64,000 nucleotides of DNA from an uncultured Coriobacteriaceae bacterium (GTDB lineage Bacteria; Actinomycetota; Coriobacteriia; Coriobacteriales; Atopobiaceae), in NCBI GenBank assembly GCA_902793465.1, contig CADBDT010000003.1, forward strand, positions 26,109-90,108. Reading direction: 5' to 3'. Positions within the stretch are counted from its first letter, which is position 1; each line of letters begins with the position of its first letter. Below are positions 25,240 through 34,771 of this stretch, piece after piece. The notes under the pieces were generated by a model, which was not told the DNA's origin, did no database searches, and worked only from the letters and a program-made list of their open reading frames with translations. Position numbers and translations under genes: made by a program.

Positions 25240-25373
25240 GCAATGGTCAGAGGCGCGAGGCGCCATGGGCAAGCGCCGTGCTCCAACAGTCCTCGTTTCG
25301 CTTCGCTCACTGCGGAACTGCGCGCGGCTGCTTTCCATGGCGCCTCGCGGTTTTGGCCTTTGTGTAGGGGCAG
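25229..25373. repeat. MITE-like element (family E), degenerate copy
   Basis: The left end TGCCTGCCCCTAAGCAATGG and the right end AAAGGCCTTTGTGTAGGGGCAG type sequence are imperfect inverted repeats; the interior GGCGCCATGG...CCATGGCGCC pairs as well. About 75-80 percent like the 28880 copy by eye. It follows the DMT exporter and fills most of the 324 bases before the helicase gene. Confidence 0.75.
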
Positions 25374-25563
25374 TACGACAGGCGGTGGGCCAGAGGCGGC
25401 TGTCCCAGGCCCAATCCTTGACAGGCGAATCGTTGGTCTTAGTTAAATAATTGCTTATGTGTTCCAAGGACTGCACTAATCAGCCAACCGCGCGCAAAGC
25501 TGTACATCCTGGCTTCAAAGCGTTACGCTAAAAGACTCATGTTGTTCGGCGATGGGTGGAATC

Positions 25564-28500
25564 ATGCTCTCGGAAACTGCGCTCAAGCGACTGTGTAAGC
25601 CCGTGGTGTATAGGCGGGCCCTGCGTACGGTGGAGACTGGCGAGCAGATATTTAAGCGTTCGTGCAGCTTCGAAGAGGGCGAAACGGTGCTTAATGCGCG
25701 CGTGGACTCCCAGTCGAGTTGGGAAAACGCCCATCGTACGATGGTGGTTTTGGACGAGAATGCCGAATCGGTGGTGTACTACGAGTGCGACTGCAGGGCC
25801 ATGCATGCCGGAGATAGCCCCTGCGACCACGTTATGACTATTCTCATAGACTTCTGCCAAGACCCGGAGCGCTATGAGGGATACGAGAACAGGGGCGGTG
25901 TGCGTACCACTCGCAACGCTGCCCGGCTCATGGAAAAGGCCGACGCGATACAGGGCGACCTGCTTCAGGCGGGCCTTGTGCCAGTTGGTGCGGGAAGCGT
26001 TCGACTCGAGCCGGTGCTTGGGTACGAGGTTGGCTTTGACGTACGCTTTAGGATTACAGGCGCCAAGGGCTCGTATTCGCTGAAGTCCATAGGGGAGTTT
26101 GTGGAGCGGGTAGAGGCAGGATCGTTTTTTGCATACGGAAAGAACCTTGCGTTCGAGCATATGCGTTATGCGTTTGCGCCCGACGCGTGGCCGGCAGTCG
26201 AGTTCTTGGTGCGTGCCGTTCAGAACAGGCGCGCCTTTGCGCGCGAGCGCGTTACGAGCCGCTCCATGGCCGCAACGGCACCTGTTCAGGTTGGGCGTGA
26301 GCTGCGCTTGTCTGCCCCAGAACTCTGGGAGCTCTTGGGCATATATGATGAAGAAGGCGTGCAGTTTGAGGACCGCTCGCAGCCGGGGGCGGAGGACGTG
26401 GCGCCGCGTGCCATGCGAATTACACGCGACAACCCTGCCGTGGTGGTGCGCATCCTGGAGCTCGAAGACGGAGGCTGCGAGCTTGTTCGCCCCGCAAACC
26501 AACGGGTCGTTTCCGTAGGGGGACGTGCGCTTGCGTGGGACAACAACACGCTCTATTGCTGCACCGCGAGCTTTTCTAAGGACGTCGATATGCTCTCGGC
26601 GCTGCTTGCCAACCCCAGCGATCGCATGGTGGTGTCGGAGCGCGACATGCAGCGGTTCTGCTCGGCCACCTTGCGGAGGCTGGAGGGCTGCGTGGCCGTG
26701 GATGTGCCAGATGGGCTGGAGAGCCTGCGCCCCTTGCCGTGTGAGCTCGAGTTCTACCTCGATTATTCCAAGCGCCAAGACATGGTGGTTTGCGACCCGC
26801 GTGCGAAGTACGGAGACGTGGTGGTTTCCCTACTGGATACCGTGCCGCTGGACGACGATGCTTCCGCTTCGCACGGCATTGAGCGCGACCTGCGCAAGGA
26901 GTCGCATGCGCGGGAGGTGCTGCGCCACTACTTTGTGTTCCGCGACGGTAGGGCGTATGCGCAGGCCCGCGGGGAAGACCTGGGTGTGGTGGTGTACGAG
27001 GCGGTAGCTGCCTTGCAGGAAATTGGCAGCGTGTACGCATACCCTGCCTTCGAACGACTTCGGCGAACCACGAGGCCTGCCATACGCGTGGGGCTGTCGG
27101 TCCGCTCCAACCTCCTTAGCCTTAGCCTGCGGCTGGACGGGCTTCCCCAAGAGGAGCTCGCGGGAATCCTAAGCAGCTATTCGCTGCGAAAGAAATACCA
27201 TCGCCTTGCCGACGGCTCCTTTGTTAACATGCGGGACGCCAACGTGGGGGAGGCGGGTCGCGTTGTGGAGGAGCTCGACCTCAGTCCTGCGGACATAGGC
27301 GACTCCGTGGAGCTGCCAGCATATAGGGCGTTGCTGCTCGACCGCATGGTTGAGCAGGACGAGAGGGACGTATCGTTTGAGGAGTACGTAAGCCGCGTGC
27401 GCTCCGCTGGACGCATGGATCGCAAGGTTCCCCCGTCGCTGTCCTCTGTGCTGCGGTCGTATCAGCGTGAGGGCTTTAGATGGCTGTCGGGCTTGTGCGA
27501 GCTTGGCCTGTGCGGAATCCTTGCCGACGAGATGGGACTCGGTAAGTCAATCCAGCTCATTTCGTTTTTGCTGTCCTTTTGCGAGGAGGCGCGTGAGGTC
27601 GGGCCGTCGTTGGTGGTCTGTCCCTCGTCGTTGGTGTACAACTGGCGGGCCGAATTTGCCAGGTTTGCGCCGGAACTCGTTGTTCGCGTGGTGTCCGGCA
27701 CGCCCCAAGAGAGGGCGGAGGTTCGCCTAACGCTTGGGTCCGACGTGCTTATAACATCGTATGACCTGCTAAGGCGCGATATAGACGAATACGAGGGCAT
27801 GGACTTTTGGTGCGTTGCGCTGGACGAGGCGCAATACATAAAGAACCCCACCACCCAGGCTGCGCGCTCCGTTAGGTGCCTGAGGTCGCATAACCGCGTG
27901 GCGCTTACGGGCACCCCCGTAGAAAACCGCCTCTCCGAGCTGTGGAGCATCTTCGACTTTTTGATGCCTGGCCTGCTAGGCTCGTACGAGCGTTTTCGCG
28001 AGCGGTTCGAGCGGCCCATAGTGGAGGACGAGGACAAGCGGATTGCCGAGCATCTGCGCGACTCCCTTAAACCCTTTATCCTGCGCAGAACAAAGCGCGA
28101 CGTGGCACAGGACCTACCCGACAAGGTAGAGCAGACGGTCCGAACCAGCATGGGCACCGAACAGCGCAAGCTCTATGACGCTCAGACGTACTTGGCCCGC
28201 GCCGAGATGCGAGAGCACGAGAACGAGGCCGGAGGAGGAAAGTTCCAAATACTCGCACTCCTTACCAGACTGCGCCAGATCTGTTGCGATCCGCGCTTGC
28301 TCTACGAGGACTACGAGGGCTTGTCGTGCAAGACCGACGCCATTCTTACCTTGGTTAGGCGCGTTGCCGACGCAGGAGAGAAGATGCTGGTGTTCTCGCA
28401 GTTTACGAGCTATTTGGACGTGTTGGCTGGAAGGCTCGAGGAAGAGGGGATTGCTTACTACGAAATTCGGGGAAGCACTCCTTCCGCGCGAAGGGTCGAG

Positions 28501-28839
28501 CTGGTAAACAAGTTCAACTCCAACAACACGCCCGTGTTCCTCATATCGCTGAAGGCGGGTGGAACAGGACTCAACCTTACCGGCGCTACCGTGGTGGTGC
28601 ATGCGGACCCATGGTGGAACGAGGCGGCGCAAAACCAGGCCACCGATCGCGCGCACCGCATTGGCCAGACGCGCGAGGTTACGGTGTATAAAGTTATAGT
28701 GAGCGACACCATAGAGGAGCGCATACTCGAGCTGCAGCAAACAAAGTCCGAGCTTGCCGATGCCGTGGTGCAAGGCGACGTATCCAGCGTATCTCTCGCG
28801 TCTCTTACGCGCGAGGACCTAGAAGACCTGCTGGGCTAG
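25564..28839 (+). CDS. SWIM zinc finger, SNF2-family helicase
   Basis: The 1091-residue protein combines an N-terminal SWIM zinc finger (C75, C77, C87, H89) with a C-terminal SNF2 motor (about residues 640-1090). Motor marks are the P-loop 'LADEMGLGKS', Walker B 'ALDEAQYIKN', 'LTGTPVENRLSELWSI', and the last helicase motif 'DRAHRIGQTREV'. Proteins of this layout are widespread in Firmicutes and Actinobacteria and are thought to remodel DNA-protein complexes, possibly at RNA polymerase or in repair. The start at 25564 follows GGTGGA; an ATG four codons earlier lacks a site. It is monocistronic. Confidence 0.92.
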   Translation: MLSETALKRLCKPVVYRRALRTVETGEQIFKRSCSFEEGETVLNARVDSQSSWENAHRTMVVLDENAESVVYYECDCRAMHAGDSPCDHVMTILIDFCQDPERYEGYENRGGVRTTRNAARLMEKADAIQGDLLQAGLVPVGAGSVRLEPVLGYEVGFDVRFRITGAKGSYSLKSIGEFVERVEAGSFFAYGKNLAFEHMRYAFAPDAWPAVEFLVRAVQNRRAFARERVTSRSMAATAPVQVGRELRLSAPELWELLGIYDEEGVQFEDRSQPGAEDVAPRAMRITRDNPAVVVRILELEDGGCELVRPANQRVVSVGGRALAWDNNTLYCCTASFSKDVDMLSALLANPSDRMVVSERDMQRFCSATLRRLEGCVAVDVPDGLESLRPLPCELEFYLDYSKRQDMVVCDPRAKYGDVVVSLLDTVPLDDDASASHGIERDLRKESHAREVLRHYFVFRDGRAYAQARGEDLGVVVYEAVAALQEIGSVYAYPAFERLRRTTRPAIRVGLSVRSNLLSLSLRLDGLPQEELAGILSSYSLRKKYHRLADGSFVNMRDANVGEAGRVVEELDLSPADIGDSVELPAYRALLLDRMVEQDERDVSFEEYVSRVRSAGRMDRKVPPSLSSVLRSYQREGFRWLSGLCELGLCGILADEMGLGKSIQLISFLLSFCEEAREVGPSLVVCPSSLVYNWRAEFARFAPELVVRVVSGTPQERAEVRLTLGSDVLITSYDLLRRDIDEYEGMDFWCVALDEAQYIKNPTTQAARSVRCLRSHNRVALTGTPVENRLSELWSIFDFLMPGLLGSYERFRERFERPIVEDEDKRIAEHLRDSLKPFILRRTKRDVAQDLPDKVEQTVRTSMGTEQRKLYDAQTYLARAEMREHENEAGGGKFQILALLTRLRQICCDPRLLYEDYEGLSCKTDAILTLVRRVADAGEKMLVFSQFTSYLDVLAGRLEEEGIAYYEIRGSTPSARRVELVNKFNSNNTPVFLISLKAGGTGLNLTGATVVVHADPWWNEAAQNQATDRAHRIGQTREVTVYKVIVSDTIEERILELQQTKSELADAVVQGDVSSVSLASLTREDLEDLLG

Positions 28840-28879
28840 CCCCGAATACGTGCGGGTGTCCGAAACTTGTGGTGGTGTG

Positions 28880-29049
28880 GGACGCGCATTGCCTGCCCCT
28901 AAACCAAGGTCAAAACCTCCCGGCGCCATGGACAAGCGCCGTGCTCAAACAGTCCTCGTTTCGCTTCGCTCACTGCGGAACTGCGCGCGGCTGCTTTCCA
29001 TGGCGCCTCGCGGTTTTGGCCTTGGTTTAGGGGCAGGCAATGCGCGTCC
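28880..29049. repeat. MITE-like element (family E), most complete copy
   Basis: The 170-base element has 38-base terminal inverted repeats with one mismatch (GGACGCGCATTGCCTGCCCC outwards and GGGGCAGGCAATGCGCGTCC at the other end). Its interior contains GGCGCCATGG and CCATGGCGCC and the run CAGTCCTCGTTTCGC. It has no coding capacity that resembles protein. Related copies lie at 20698 and 25229; outer ends alone recur near 39685 and 41810. Confidence 0.85.
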
Positions 29050-29062
29050 CACTCTATCATGG

Positions 29063-29371
29063 GCGCGAAGCGCACTAGATTTGCACCTGTCCAGTGCAAC
29101 AAGAGGGGGCCCGCCTGGGCTTTGCTCCCAGCGAGTTCCGCAGCTCTACCAAACGCGCGCAGCGCACCAATTTCCTCACCTGTCCAGTGCAACAGGAGGG
29201 CTCGTCCCTGAACTATGTTCCCAGCGAGTTCCGCAGCCCTTACAAAACGCGCGAAGCGCACTAGATTTGCACCTGTCCAGTGCAACAAGAGGGAGCCCGC
29301 CTGGGCTTTGCTCCCAGCGAGTTCCGCAGGAACGAGGACTGTTTGAGCTGGGCGCACAGCCCAGGCGGGCC
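29063..29371. repeat. Tandem repeat, three units of 93 bases
   Basis: The marker CCTGTCCAGTGCAAC recurs at 29086, 29179 and 29272, exactly 93 bases apart. Each unit runs through GCGAGTTCCGCAG and ends near ACGCGCG. The last unit passes into GGAACGAGGACTGTTTGAGC, the reverse complement of a segment of the family E element. Frames on both strands stay open through it because 93 is a multiple of three, but I see no protein signal. Confidence 0.8.
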
Positions 29372-29477
29372 CCCGACGCGCTTCGTTGCCCTATTCTGAT
29401 GATTTTGCACAGATGCATAGTGTTAGGAATCGAGGGGTATACTCTACAACCACGATTCTTGGCGTTGGGAGGCAACT

Positions 29478-29888
29478 ATGGCCAAGGGAAATGCAAATCA
29501 GAAGGTCAACGAATGGCTTCGTGGCAGAAACGGCTCCGACGAGATATCGGTGTTCTGTCTCATACTTGCGCTGCTGTTTTTGATCGTAAACATATTCGTT
29601 AAGTCCATATTCTTTACCGTTCTGGCGGTGGCGCTCATTGGGTATTCCGCGTTCCGTATGTTCTCGAGGAACCTCGAGGCTCGCGAAAACGAAAACGCCG
29701 TGTTCTGCGAATTCCTTGGACCGGTGCGCCCATGGCTGCGCAATCCCGCTCGCGCCGCTGCGGAGGCGCGCGAATACAAGCACTTCAAGTGCCCCGAGTG
29801 CGGCAAGCGCATGCGCGTTCCTCGTGGAAAGGGCAAGATTCGCATTCGTTGTCGCGAGTGTGGCAACAAGTTTGAAGCCCGGTCGTAG
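29478..29888 (+). CDS. Membrane protein with C-terminal zinc ribbon
   Basis: The 136-residue protein (ribosome binding site GGGAGG) has two hydrophobic segments (about 24-42 and 44-60), a basic linker and a C-terminal zinc ribbon (CPEC at 104-107, CREC at 123-126) rich in Arg/Lys. Here the ribbon is at the C-end, unlike the other ribbon proteins of the window. It leads the unit with coaE, a lytic transglycosylase gene and uvrB, after 12, 3 and 25 bases. Function unknown. Confidence 0.78.
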   Translation: MAKGNANQKVNEWLRGRNGSDEISVFCLILALLFLIVNIFVKSIFFTVLAVALIGYSAFRMFSRNLEARENENAVFCEFLGPVRPWLRNPARAAAEAREYKHFKCPECGKRMRVPRGKGKIRIRCRECGNKFEARS

Positions 29889-29900
29889 GTGTGACTGCCT

Positions 29901-30527
29901 GTGTATATAACGTATCTTGCCGGCGGAATTGCGTCTGGAAAGTCCACCGTCTCGCGAGAGCTGCGCAAGCGGGGCGCTTGCTGCATAGACCTGGACGAAG
30001 TTTCGCGTGAGGTAACGACGCCTGGCTCGCCAACAAACGAGCTTATTGCGCGCGAGTTTGGTTCCAATATGCTCGACGATAAAGGCGCGCTCAAACGCCA
30101 CGCACTCGCGCAGCATGTCTTTTGCTCGCAGGAGCGCACGCGGCAGCTGGAAAGCATTGTGCATCCCGCAATCAAAGAGCGCCTTGCCCAGCGGCTTGCC
30201 GCCCAGGGGGAGGATGCGCTTTGTGTGGTGGAGGTGCCCCTGCTCAACAAGGTGGAGGACTTGGCCAAGGCTGCCGACGAAATTGTTTGCGTGTTGTGTC
30301 CAATTGAGGAGCGCCGTTTGCGCGCAATTGGCCGTGGTATGATTGGAGCCGATTTCGACGCGCGAGTGGCACAGCAGCCCTCCGACACCTATCTTGTCTC
30401 CATGGCAGATACGGTTTTTCTTAACGACAGCAACGAGCGCAAGCTCATAGAGCAGATTGACGACTGGTGGGATCAGCGACGCAAGAGCCACATGGAGTTC
30501 GACGCCGTCTCCCAACGGATTGGATAG
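29901..30527 (+). CDS. coaE: Dephospho-CoA kinase
   Basis: The 208-residue protein has the P-loop 'GGIASGKST' (8-16), the 'LDEVSREV' substrate segment (32-39) and the 'HPAIKERL' lid element. It phosphorylates dephospho-CoA to CoA, the last step of CoA synthesis. The GTG start is 12 bases after the zinc-ribbon gene; no better start is visible. Its stop is followed after three bases by the next ATG. The C-terminal tail is charged. Confidence 0.9.
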   Translation: MYITYLAGGIASGKSTVSRELRKRGACCIDLDEVSREVTTPGSPTNELIAREFGSNMLDDKGALKRHALAQHVFCSQERTRQLESIVHPAIKERLAQRLAAQGEDALCVVEVPLLNKVEDLAKAADEIVCVLCPIEERRLRAIGRGMIGADFDARVAQQPSDTYLVSMADTVFLNDSNERKLIEQIDDWWDQRRKSHMEFDAVSQRIG

Positions 30528-30530
30528 TAC

Positions 30531-31130
30531 ATGGACACCCGAAACGCACGCTTTTTTAGATGGTATCGAGTCTTGCCCTTGGCCTTAATGGCCTTTATGC
30601 TGGCGCTCTCTTTGAGCGTGGACTACCTGCCCATAAACATGGTGCGCAGCCTGTTCTTTCCAGTGAGCTATGCCGAGCGCATAGACGATGCCGCAAAGCG
30701 CTACAACGTGGACGAGCACCTCATTGCCGCGGTTATTCGCTGCGAGTCCGGCTGGAACGACACCGCTCAGAGCACCGCGGGAGCCGTGGGCCTTATGCAG
30801 CTTATGCCCGACACGGCCCAAAACATCTCGCAGATGGGCAAGGTGGACACAAATAAATTTGATCCCAACAACTTAACCGACCCTGCGACCAACATCGAGT
30901 ACGGGACGGCAATGCTCAGCTACCTGCAGTCGGAGCTCAAGACGACCGACGAGGTAATAGCGGCCTACAACGCCGGGCTGGGTACCGTGCGCACGTGGAC
31001 CAAGGACGCTAACGGCAAGGACTTCTCCGAGTCCATTACGTATCCGGAGACCAGGCATTATTTGGAGCGCGTAAACGAGGCGTTGCGCCAGTACAGCAAG
31101 TACTATCCCAACGGAATGAGCGTGCTGTAG
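30531..31130 (+). CDS. Membrane-anchored lytic transglycosylase
   Basis: The 199-residue protein has an N-terminal membrane helix (about 13-32, no cleavage motif) and a goose-type/Slt transglycosylase domain with the catalytic Glu in 'RCESGWN' (E72), '[12 protein letters not shown]' and '[10 protein letters not shown]'. It should cleave peptidoglycan glycan strands outside the cell. It starts three bases after coaE and ends 25 bases before uvrB, so it is cotranscribed. Confidence 0.9.
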   Translation: MDTRNARFFRWYRVLPLALMAFMLALSLSVDYLPINMVRSLFFPVSYAERIDDAAKRYNVDEHLIAAVIRCESGWNDTAQSTAGAVGLMQLMPDTAQNISQMGKVDTNKFDPNNLTDPATNIEYGTAMLSYLQSELKTTDEVIAAYNAGLGTVRTWTKDANGKDFSESITYPETRHYLERVNEALRQYSKYYPNGMSVL

Positions 31131-31155
31131 CAAAACGAGAGGGCGGGGAGCTACT

Positions 31156-33342
31156 ATGACCGAGGCGCGGGAGCGTGTGGGAGCGGAACTCAAGCGGTTT
31201 GGCATAGAGGACGGCGGCGAGAGGCTCGAGGTCATTGCTCCCTACGAGCCCAGCGGCGACCAGCCCCAGGCTATAGAGAAGCTGGCCAAGGGCGTGAATG
31301 ACGGTCTTCGCTATCAGACCCTTTTGGGCGTAACGGGTTCCGGCAAGACCTTTACCATGGCAAAGACCATAGAGGCGGTGGGAAAGCCGACCCTCATTAT
31401 GGAGCCCAACAAAACGCTCGCGGCGCAGGTTGCCAGCGAGATGAAGGAGATCTTTCCCAACAACTGCGTGGTGTACTTCGTAAGCTACTACGACTACTAC
31501 CAGCCAGAGGCGTACGTGCCGCAAACCGACACGTACATCGAAAAGGACGCCTCCATAAACGAGGAGGTGGAAAAGCTCCGCCATCAGGCGACATCCAGCC
31601 TGCTTAGCAGGCGCGACGTAATAGTGGTCGCATCGGTAAGCTGCATATACGGCATTGGCTCTCCCCAGGACTACGCCGGCCTCGCGCCAAACGTGAGCAA
31701 GGACGTGCCGCTCGAGCGAGACGACCTTATTCACGAGCTCATAGACATCCAGTACGACCGCAACGACGTGGACCTGCAGCGCGGCATGTTTCGCGTGCGT
31801 GGCGACGTGGTGGACGTGTTTCCCCCGTATGCAGAAAACCCCCTGCGCATAGGCTTCTTTGGCGACGAGGTGGAGCTCATTGCCGAGATTAGCTCGGTTA
31901 CCGGCGAGGTGCTGCGCGAATACGACGCCATTCCCATATGGCCGGCATCCCACTACGTTACCGAGCGCCCCAAGGTAACCCACGCGTTGGACACCATTCG
32001 CGAAGAGCTTGCCAACCGCGTGGAGGAGCTCAAGGCGGCCGACCGCATTCTGGAGGCGCAGCGCCTTTCTCAGCGTACGGCATATGACCTCGAGATGCTG
32101 GAGAACATGGGCTTTTGCTCGGGCATCGAAAACTACTCGCGTCACATGGACGGGCGCGCTCCCGGCGAGCCACCCTACACGCTCATCGACTATTTTCCTT
32201 CCGACATGCTGTGCATTATTGACGAGAGCCACGTTACGGTGCCGCAGATCCGTGGCATGCACGAGGGCGACCGCTCACGCAAGATTACCCTTGTTGACCA
32301 CGGGTTTCGCCTTCCGTCGGCGCTCGACAACCGCCCGCTTCGCTTCGACGAGTTTGAGTCGCGCGTTCCCCAGTTCATATACGTGAGCGCTACGCCCGGC
32401 GACTACGAGGAGCGGGTCTCTCAAAACCAGGTGGAACAGATTATTCGCCCAACCGGCCTCCTGGATCCCCTCATAGACGTCCGTCCGGTGCGCGGGCAAA
32501 TAGACGACCTTATGGCCGAGATAAAGGAGCGTACCGCGCGCAAGGAGCGCGTGCTCGTTACCACCCTTACCAAGCGGATGGCAGAAGACCTAACCGACCA
32601 CCTGCTCGACGAAGGCGTGCGCGTTAACTATATGCATTCCGACACGGCAACGCTCGAGCGCGTGGACATTATCCGCGAGCTTCGCGAGGGAAAGATAGAC
32701 GTTCTGGTGGGCATCAACCTGCTGCGCGAGGGCCTGGACATCCCCGAGGTGTCGCTCGTGGCCATCCTGGATGCCGACAAGGAGGGCTTTCTTCGCAACC
32801 GTCGTTCGCTCATTCAGACCATGGGCCGCGCCGCACGCAACGTGAGCGGCGAGGTAATAATGTATGCCGACGAGATTACGGACTCCATGCGCGAGGCCAT
32901 AGACGAGACGCGCCGCCGCCGCTCCATTCAGGAGCAGTACAACGAAGAGCATGGCATCGAGCCGCGCACGGTTCGCAAGGCAATAAGCGACATTTCGAGC
33001 TTTATCCAGGAGGCTGCGGCTACGCTGGACGGCAAGGACCGCGAGGGCATGCACGGCGAGTTTGTAACGCCGTCTACGGCCGAACAGGTGGCCGAGGAGC
33101 TTTCGGCGCTGCCGCGTGACGAGGTAATGCACATAATTGCCGAGCTCGAGGAAGAGATGGCTGCTGCCGCACAAAGCATGGACTTCGAGCGCGCGGCCAA
33201 GGCACGCGACCAGCTGGTGGAGCTCAAGGGGCTCGTGGAGGGCAAGTCGTCGGAGGACGTAATGCGCAACCTCAAGAAGAACGCCCGCAAGGGCAGCGAC
33301 TACGCGCGTCGCCGCCCGTATCGCAAGAGGGGCAAGTATTGA
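31156..33342 (+). CDS. uvrB: UvrABC excinuclease subunit B
   Basis: The 728-residue protein is the damage-verifying helicase-like subunit. It shows the P-loop 'GVTGSGKT' (about 52-59), the beta-hairpin '[12 protein letters not shown]' that inserts into DNA, the helicase segment '[14 protein letters not shown]', and a C-terminal UVR motif for UvrC contact ('[22 protein letters not shown]' type). It is about 55 residues longer than E. coli UvrB, mostly in the C-terminal part and a basic end. GGGGAG precedes the ATG. No LexA box is visible directly in front; transcription seems to come from the upstream genes. Confidence 0.96.
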   Translation: MTEARERVGAELKRFGIEDGGERLEVIAPYEPSGDQPQAIEKLAKGVNDGLRYQTLLGVTGSGKTFTMAKTIEAVGKPTLIMEPNKTLAAQVASEMKEIFPNNCVVYFVSYYDYYQPEAYVPQTDTYIEKDASINEEVEKLRHQATSSLLSRRDVIVVASVSCIYGIGSPQDYAGLAPNVSKDVPLERDDLIHELIDIQYDRNDVDLQRGMFRVRGDVVDVFPPYAENPLRIGFFGDEVELIAEISSVTGEVLREYDAIPIWPASHYVTERPKVTHALDTIREELANRVEELKAADRILEAQRLSQRTAYDLEMLENMGFCSGIENYSRHMDGRAPGEPPYTLIDYFPSDMLCIIDESHVTVPQIRGMHEGDRSRKITLVDHGFRLPSALDNRPLRFDEFESRVPQFIYVSATPGDYEERVSQNQVEQIIRPTGLLDPLIDVRPVRGQIDDLMAEIKERTARKERVLVTTLTKRMAEDLTDHLLDEGVRVNYMHSDTATLERVDIIRELREGKIDVLVGINLLREGLDIPEVSLVAILDADKEGFLRNRRSLIQTMGRAARNVSGEVIMYADEITDSMREAIDETRRRRSIQEQYNEEHGIEPRTVRKAISDISSFIQEAAATLDGKDREGMHGEFVTPSTAEQVAEELSALPRDEVMHIIAELEEEMAAAAQSMDFERAAKARDQLVELKGLVEGKSSEDVMRNLKKNARKGSDYARRRPYRKRGKY

Positions 33343-33369
33343 GCTCGGTGGGACGGCTGGGTCGAAAAA

Positions 33370-33447
33370 CTGTGCCCTTTGGGGATACTCCCCCTGCGGT
33401 ACATTGTGGGCAATGTACCGCAGGGGGAGTATCCCCAAAGGGCACAG
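33370..33447 (+). terminator. Family C palindrome behind uvrB
   Basis: A near-perfect inverted repeat from CTGTGCCC to GGGCACAG with the GGGGATACTCCCCC core and inner arms CTGCGGTACATTG/CAATGTACCGCAG. It lies 27 bases after the uvrB stop and should end the operon; it has no clear U-run. Confidence 0.75.
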
Positions 33448-33491
33448 CCTGCAGTTTACAGATAACGGTGGCAATGAAATAAAGGTGAGAT

Positions 33492-34640
33492 ATGTCTAAT
33501 AGCTTCAACAACGTTATAGATTATGCTCGCACGCAGCTCGATACGTTCGAGCAGCGCAGCCTGTGTCGCGTGGACAGCCTCGTGTTCTCGTGCCTGGCAT
33601 ATCTCAGGATTCCACAGGAGGCACAGGCAGCTTATGCCATGGAAGGCATTTGCATAAAGGACCTGTATAGGGCGGACTGGTTTGACGAGCTTTGCAACAA
33701 GGTGTACGATCCGCAGGCAGCGCGCGACCTGCTTGCTGCCGTTGCAGCAAACCCCAGGTTTCGCGATGTGCTCGTTTGTGGCTACTCCACGCTGTTGGAC
33801 AAACGTACCGAGCAGCAGTTTTGCGCGATGTCGTTTAGGATGTCTCACACCGATACCTTTGTGGCGTTTAGGGGAACGGACAACACGCTGGTGGGATGGA
33901 AGGAAGACTTCAACATGTCCTTCCAGACCGCCGTCCCCTCGCAGGTGAGTGCCGTTTTGTACCTCGAATGGATTGCGAGTCAGGTCGAGGGCAGAATATG
34001 GTGCGGAGGTCACTCCAAAGGAGGAAACCTGGCCGTGTATGCGGGGGTAATGTGCAAGCCGCAAACGAGGGAGCGCGTGCAAACATGCTTCTCGCACGAT
34101 GGCCCGGGATTCTCTGCACAAACAATGAGCGACAATCGTTGGGGGAATCTTGGCGAGCTGGTAGACAAGACCATTCCGCAGTCCTCCGTCATTGGCATGA
34201 TATTCGAGCAGCAGGAGCGTGAGTTCTCGGTCGTTCACAGCCGCGGCGCTGGGTTTAGCCAACACGACCCATACAAGTGGGAGGTAGATGGCTGCGACTT
34301 CGTGCTAGACAGCAAGCTGCAGATGGGTGCCAACGTCTTTGACTCATCCATAAACGAATGGCTGGGAAGTGCCAGCGAGGAGGAGCGCGAACACTTTGTG
34401 GATACCGTGTTTGGTGTGCTGGAGTCCTCGGGCGAGACGACGATGGGCGGCATAAGGCGCAACTGGCGCACCACGGTTCCCAAGATTGTTACTGCCATAA
34501 AGGAGCTCGATGTAAACGACCGTGCGGTGGTAGTTAGTGCGGTTGTGGATGTGCTGTATGCCATGCTCCCCACCATGCCGCAAATCGACATGCTGCTTGG
34601 GCGCTACAAAAAGATGATTCCTGGACCGGCTTCTGCATAA
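33492..34640 (+). CDS. DUF2974 (Mbeg1-like) lipase-fold protein
   Basis: The 382-residue protein fits the Mbeg1-like/DUF2974 family: 'FVAFRGTDNTLVGWKEDF' (about 117-135), nucleophile elbow GHSKGG (about 175-180) and 'HDGPGFS' further on. These are alpha/beta hydrolase-like proteins, common in Firmicutes and Coriobacteriia, with unknown substrate. AAGGTGAG precedes the ATG. No signal peptide is seen. A family A repeat begins right at its stop codon. Confidence 0.82.
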   Translation: MSNSFNNVIDYARTQLDTFEQRSLCRVDSLVFSCLAYLRIPQEAQAAYAMEGICIKDLYRADWFDELCNKVYDPQAARDLLAAVAANPRFRDVLVCGYSTLLDKRTEQQFCAMSFRMSHTDTFVAFRGTDNTLVGWKEDFNMSFQTAVPSQVSAVLYLEWIASQVEGRIWCGGHSKGGNLAVYAGVMCKPQTRERVQTCFSHDGPGFSAQTMSDNRWGNLGELVDKTIPQSSVIGMIFEQQEREFSVVHSRGAGFSQHDPYKWEVDGCDFVLDSKLQMGANVFDSSINEWLGSASEEEREHFVDTVFGVLESSGETTMGGIRRNWRTTVPKIVTAIKELDVNDRAVVVSAVVDVLYAMLPTMPQIDMLLGRYKKMIPGPASA

Positions 34641-34704
34641 CCAATCAAAAGGGAGTACCCCCCTTGATAGGTACCAATCAAAAGGGAGTACCCCTCTTGA
34701 TAGG
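34641..34704. repeat. Family A palindromic repeat, direct dimer
   Basis: Two units with GGGAGTACCCC cores follow each other in the same orientation (unlike the inverted dimers at 2056 and 18172), joined by GGTACC. The element begins at the base after the DUF2974 stop codon. Confidence 0.85.
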
Positions 34705-34771
34705 TTCTATAATTGAACAAGCTAAAGGTGCGACGCCAAGGTTCACACGGCAAAAGGGGGAAGGTTCCGCT

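Noticed and set aside
25537..26778. A 413-residue protein antisense to the SNF2 helicase
   Set aside because: It lies within the SWIM domain part of a well-supported gene and has no start signal.
28850..29602. A 250-residue protein across the 93-base repeats
   Set aside because: It spans the MITE, the tandem repeats and the start of a clear gene (29478) in another frame; it has no ribosome binding site or family likeness.
34664..34771. A longer start for the double zinc-ribbon protein
   Set aside because: The extra 36 residues would be read from the family A repeat; the ATG at 34772 has a good ribosome binding site.
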